A stretch of DNA of 64,000 nt, taken from Streptomyces sp. SCUT-3 (lineage in GTDB: Bacteria; Actinomycetota; Actinomycetes; Streptomycetales; Streptomycetaceae). Made by a program: the position numbers and the translations under genes. This document shows positions 62,070-64,000 of this stretch, piece by piece. The first letter of the stretch is position 1; every line of letters begins with the position of its first letter. The notes below the pieces were generated by a model. The model saw nothing but the letters and a program-made list of their open reading frames with translations. It had not been told where the DNA came from and ran no database searches. The stretch is from positions 5,094,501 to 5,158,500 of the forward strand of contig NZ_CP046907.1 of assembly GCF_014083985.1 (NCBI RefSeq). Direction: 5' to 3'.

Positions 62070-63917
62070 ATGCGCATCCTCGGAATCAACGCCCTCTTCC
62101 ACGACCCCGCCGCCGCCCTCGTCGTCGACGGGCGCACCGTCGCCGCGGCCGAGGAGGAGCGGTTCTCCCGCCGCAAGCACGGCAAGCGGCCGGTGCCCTT
62201 CTCCGCCTGGGAGGTGCCGGAGAAGGCCGCGGCCTGGTGCCTGGAGCAGGCCGGGCTGCGCCCGCAGGACCTGGACGCCGTCGCCTACTCCTTCGACCCG
62301 TCCCTGGCCCGCCCCGCCGACGCGATGGGCCTGCACGACCCCTGGGACCACCTGCGCCTGGCCTACGCCCGCGAGGCGCCGAACTTCCTGGCCACCGCCC
62401 TGCCCGGGCTCGACCCGGCCATCGTGCGCTTCGTGCCCCACCACATGGCGCACGCGGCGTCCGGCGCCCTGGCCGCGCCCGGTGCCGGGAACTCCTCCGT
62501 GCTCGTCCTCGACGGCCGGGGCGAGGCCACCTCCCACCTGGCCGCCCGCCGCACCGGCGACCGCATCGAGCCCCTGTACGGCCAGGAACTGCCGCACTCC
62601 CTCGGCCTGGTCCACGAGGAGCTCACCGAGCACCTGGGCTTCCTGCGCTCCTCCGACGAGTACAAGGTGATGGCGCTCGCCTCCCACGGCCGCCCCCGGA
62701 TGCTCGCCGAGCTGCGCCGCCACGTGCACCCCACCGGGGACGGCGGCTTCCGGGCCGCCGGGGTGCCGTGGGCGGAGCTGAGCCGCCCCCGCCGCCCGGA
62801 CGAGGCGTGGACGCAGGAGCACGCCGACCTGGCCGCCAGCGCCCAGGCGTGCCTGGAGGAGACCCTGCTCGACCTCGCCCGCTGGCTGCACGGCCGCACC
62901 GGCGACCGGGTGCTCACCATGGCGGGGGGAGTGGCGCTCAACTGCGTGGCCAACTCCCGCATCGCCCGCGAGGGGCCCTTCGACCGGGTGTGGGTGCAGC
63001 CGGCCGCCGGCGACGCCGGCACCGCGCTCGGCGGCGCCCTGCTGCTGGCCGCCGCCGGCGGGGAGTCCCCGGAGCCGATGGCCGGGGCCGACCTGGGCCG
63101 CGGCTGGTCCGACGCCGAACTGGAGGCCTGGCTCAAGGCCGCCGCGGTGCCGTTCGACCGCCCGGTGGACATCGCCGAGACGGTCGCCGAGGCGCTGGCC
63201 CGCGACGAGATCGTCGCCTGGTTCCAGGGCCGCGCCGAGTACGGGCCGCGCGCCCTGGGCCACCGCTCCCTGCTCGCCCACCCGGGCCACTCCGGCAACC
63301 TCGAACGGCTCAACGACGTCAAGGGCCGCGAGCAGTTCCGCCCGGTGGCGCCGATGGTGCTCGCCGAGCGGGCCGCGGAGGTCTTCGACGGCCCCCTGCC
63401 CAGCCCCTACATGCTCTTCGTGCACGACGTGGCGCCGCAGTGGCGCGACCGCATCCCCGCCGTGGTCAACGTCGACGGCACCGCGCGCATCCAGACCGTC
63501 GACCCCGCGGCCGAGCCGCTGGTCGCCCGGATGCTCGGCCGCTTCGAACGGCTCACCGGACTGCCGGTGGTGGTCAACACCAGCCTGAACACGGCCGGGC
63601 GGCCCATGGTCGACGACCCCCGGGACGCGCTGGAGTGCTTCGGCTCGGCCCCCGTGGACATGCTGGCGATCGGGCCGTTCGCCGTCCGGCGCGCCGCGTT
63701 CTTCGCCGGCGGCCGGCCCGACGCGGTCACCGTGCGCGCCGGCCGCGCCCCTGCGCCCGGCACGCGCACCGCGACGGGCGGCCGCCGCCCGGCCGCGGGC
63801 CTGTCCGGCCTGGACGGCGGCATGGCCGGGCCCCCGGACGGGACGCCGGTCGTCCCGTACGTGGACGGCACCGCGGACGGCACCGTGAACGGCACCGCGG
63901 GGGAGGCCGGGCGATGA
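62070..63917 (+). CDS. Carbamoyltransferase (NodU/CmcH family)
   Basis: A 615-residue carbamoyltransferase that moves carbamoyl from carbamoyl phosphate to a sugar or other hydroxyl through a carbamoyl-adenylate. The YrdC/Kae1-like N-terminal half has LGINALFHDPAAALVVDG, EEERFSRRKHGKRP and the metal/ATP HHMAHAAS; later come GGVALNCVANSRI, GRAEYGPRALGHRSLLA and the NTSLN motif. The C-terminal 60 residues are Gly/Thr-rich and disordered. ATG 62070 follows CCGAAAGG. Overlaps the next gene by four bases (ATGA). Confidence 0.95.
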   Translation: MRILGINALFHDPAAALVVDGRTVAAAEEERFSRRKHGKRPVPFSAWEVPEKAAAWCLEQAGLRPQDLDAVAYSFDPSLARPADAMGLHDPWDHLRLAYAREAPNFLATALPGLDPAIVRFVPHHMAHAASGALAAPGAGNSSVLVLDGRGEATSHLAARRTGDRIEPLYGQELPHSLGLVHEELTEHLGFLRSSDEYKVMALASHGRPRMLAELRRHVHPTGDGGFRAAGVPWAELSRPRRPDEAWTQEHADLAASAQACLEETLLDLARWLHGRTGDRVLTMAGGVALNCVANSRIAREGPFDRVWVQPAAGDAGTALGGALLLAAAGGESPEPMAGADLGRGWSDAELEAWLKAAAVPFDRPVDIAETVAEALARDEIVAWFQGRAEYGPRALGHRSLLAHPGHSGNLERLNDVKGREQFRPVAPMVLAERAAEVFDGPLPSPYMLFVHDVAPQWRDRIPAVVNVDGTARIQTVDPAAEPLVARMLGRFERLTGLPVVVNTSLNTAGRPMVDDPRDALECFGSAPVDMLAIGPFAVRRAAFFAGGRPDAVTVRAGRAPAPGTRTATGGRRPAAGLSGLDGGMAGPPDGTPVVPYVDGTADGTVNGTAGEAGR

Positions 63918-64000
63918 GCACCCCCGCAGGCACCCCCGCGAGCACGCCCCCGTCCGGCGGCCCGGACTACGCGGTCGTCGTGCCCACCCTCGGCCGTCCC
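63914..64000 (+). CDS. Glycosyltransferase (partial, cut by window end)
   Basis: Only 29 residues are visible: a Ser/Thr/Pro-rich leader and then YAVVVPTLGRP, the start of a GT-A fold family 2 glycosyltransferase. ATG 63914 overlaps the carbamoyltransferase TGA, so coupled translation is likely. With the UDP-sugar decarboxylase it suggests a surface glycan or glycosylation cluster that continues past 64 kb. Confidence 0.75.
   Translation, partial: MSTPAGTPASTPPSGGPDYAVVVPTLGRP

Overview
The window is a stretch of chromosome from a Streptomyces-type actinomycete. The evidence is very high GC with G/C almost everywhere in third codon positions, frequent GTG starts, a chaplin gene, mycothiol ligase (mshC), an F420-type luciferase-fold oxidoreductase, the ParA partner gene parJ, and many TetR regulators. 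From memory, the gene order (ALDH/ADH, SoxR, gluconokinase, chaplin, aldo/keto reductase, CorA, phosphatase-DUF3090-SCO1664-mshC-parJ) resembles, in reverse, the core-chromosome region around SCO1660-SCO1706 of S. coelicolor. I see no prophage, insertion sequence, CRISPR array or PKS/NRPS cluster.

Layout. 0-9.5 kb: housekeeping and secreted enzymes (SDR, Nudix, YtrA-type GntR, APC permease, AAA ATPase, a divergent secreted subtilase and SGNH hydrolase, and a stand-alone type ISP specificity-domain protein). 9.5-28.9 kb: acyl/aldehyde catabolism with its regulators (ALDH, Zn-ADH, three TetRs, MaoC hydratase, alpha/beta hydrolase, SoxR, a secreted penicillin-acylase-type amidase, SDR plus acyl-CoA ligase, AsnC/asparaginase, quinone-oxidoreductase-like gene, and a kinase plus acyl-CoA dehydrogenase pair). 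29-36.4 kb: two tandem paralogous membrane proteins of unknown function, gluconokinase, an NADP oxidoreductase and a coupled DUF202 pair. 36.4-41.3 kb: Nudix, hydrolase, TetR and a coupled acyl-CoA dehydrogenase pair. 41.4-50.6 kb: unknown gene, tRNA-Leu(GAG), M20 peptidase, chaplin, DUF5703, RecD2-like protein with degenerate Walker motifs, aldo/keto reductase, LLM oxidoreductase. 50.9-59.9 kb: CorA and the conserved phosphatase-DUF3090-SCO1664-mshC-parJ block, split by a two-component system and a PAP2 phosphatase. 60.3-64 kb: a small DUF2795 gene and the start of a glycan-type cluster (UDP-sugar decarboxylase, carbamoyltransferase, glycosyltransferase cut by the window end).

The most interesting signal is regulatory. 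Two palindromic TetR-type operators recur upstream of scattered acyl-CoA genes. One (consensus CATACCGACCAGTCGGTATG) precedes the SDR/ligase operon, the Zn-oxidoreductase, the kinase/ACAD operon and the hydrolase/TetR divergon, and a shorter-spaced version of the same half-sites precedes a TetR gene whose recognition helix is identical to that of the second TetR. The other (CTAAGCGCTYGCTCAG) precedes a third TetR, the MaoC/hydrolase operon and the two-subunit ACAD operon. I infer two overlapping catabolic regulons spread over about 28 kb. The kinase/ACAD pair resembles the two halves of ACAD10/11 and LvaA/LvaC, which suggests hydroxyacyl-CoA degradation by phosphorylation.
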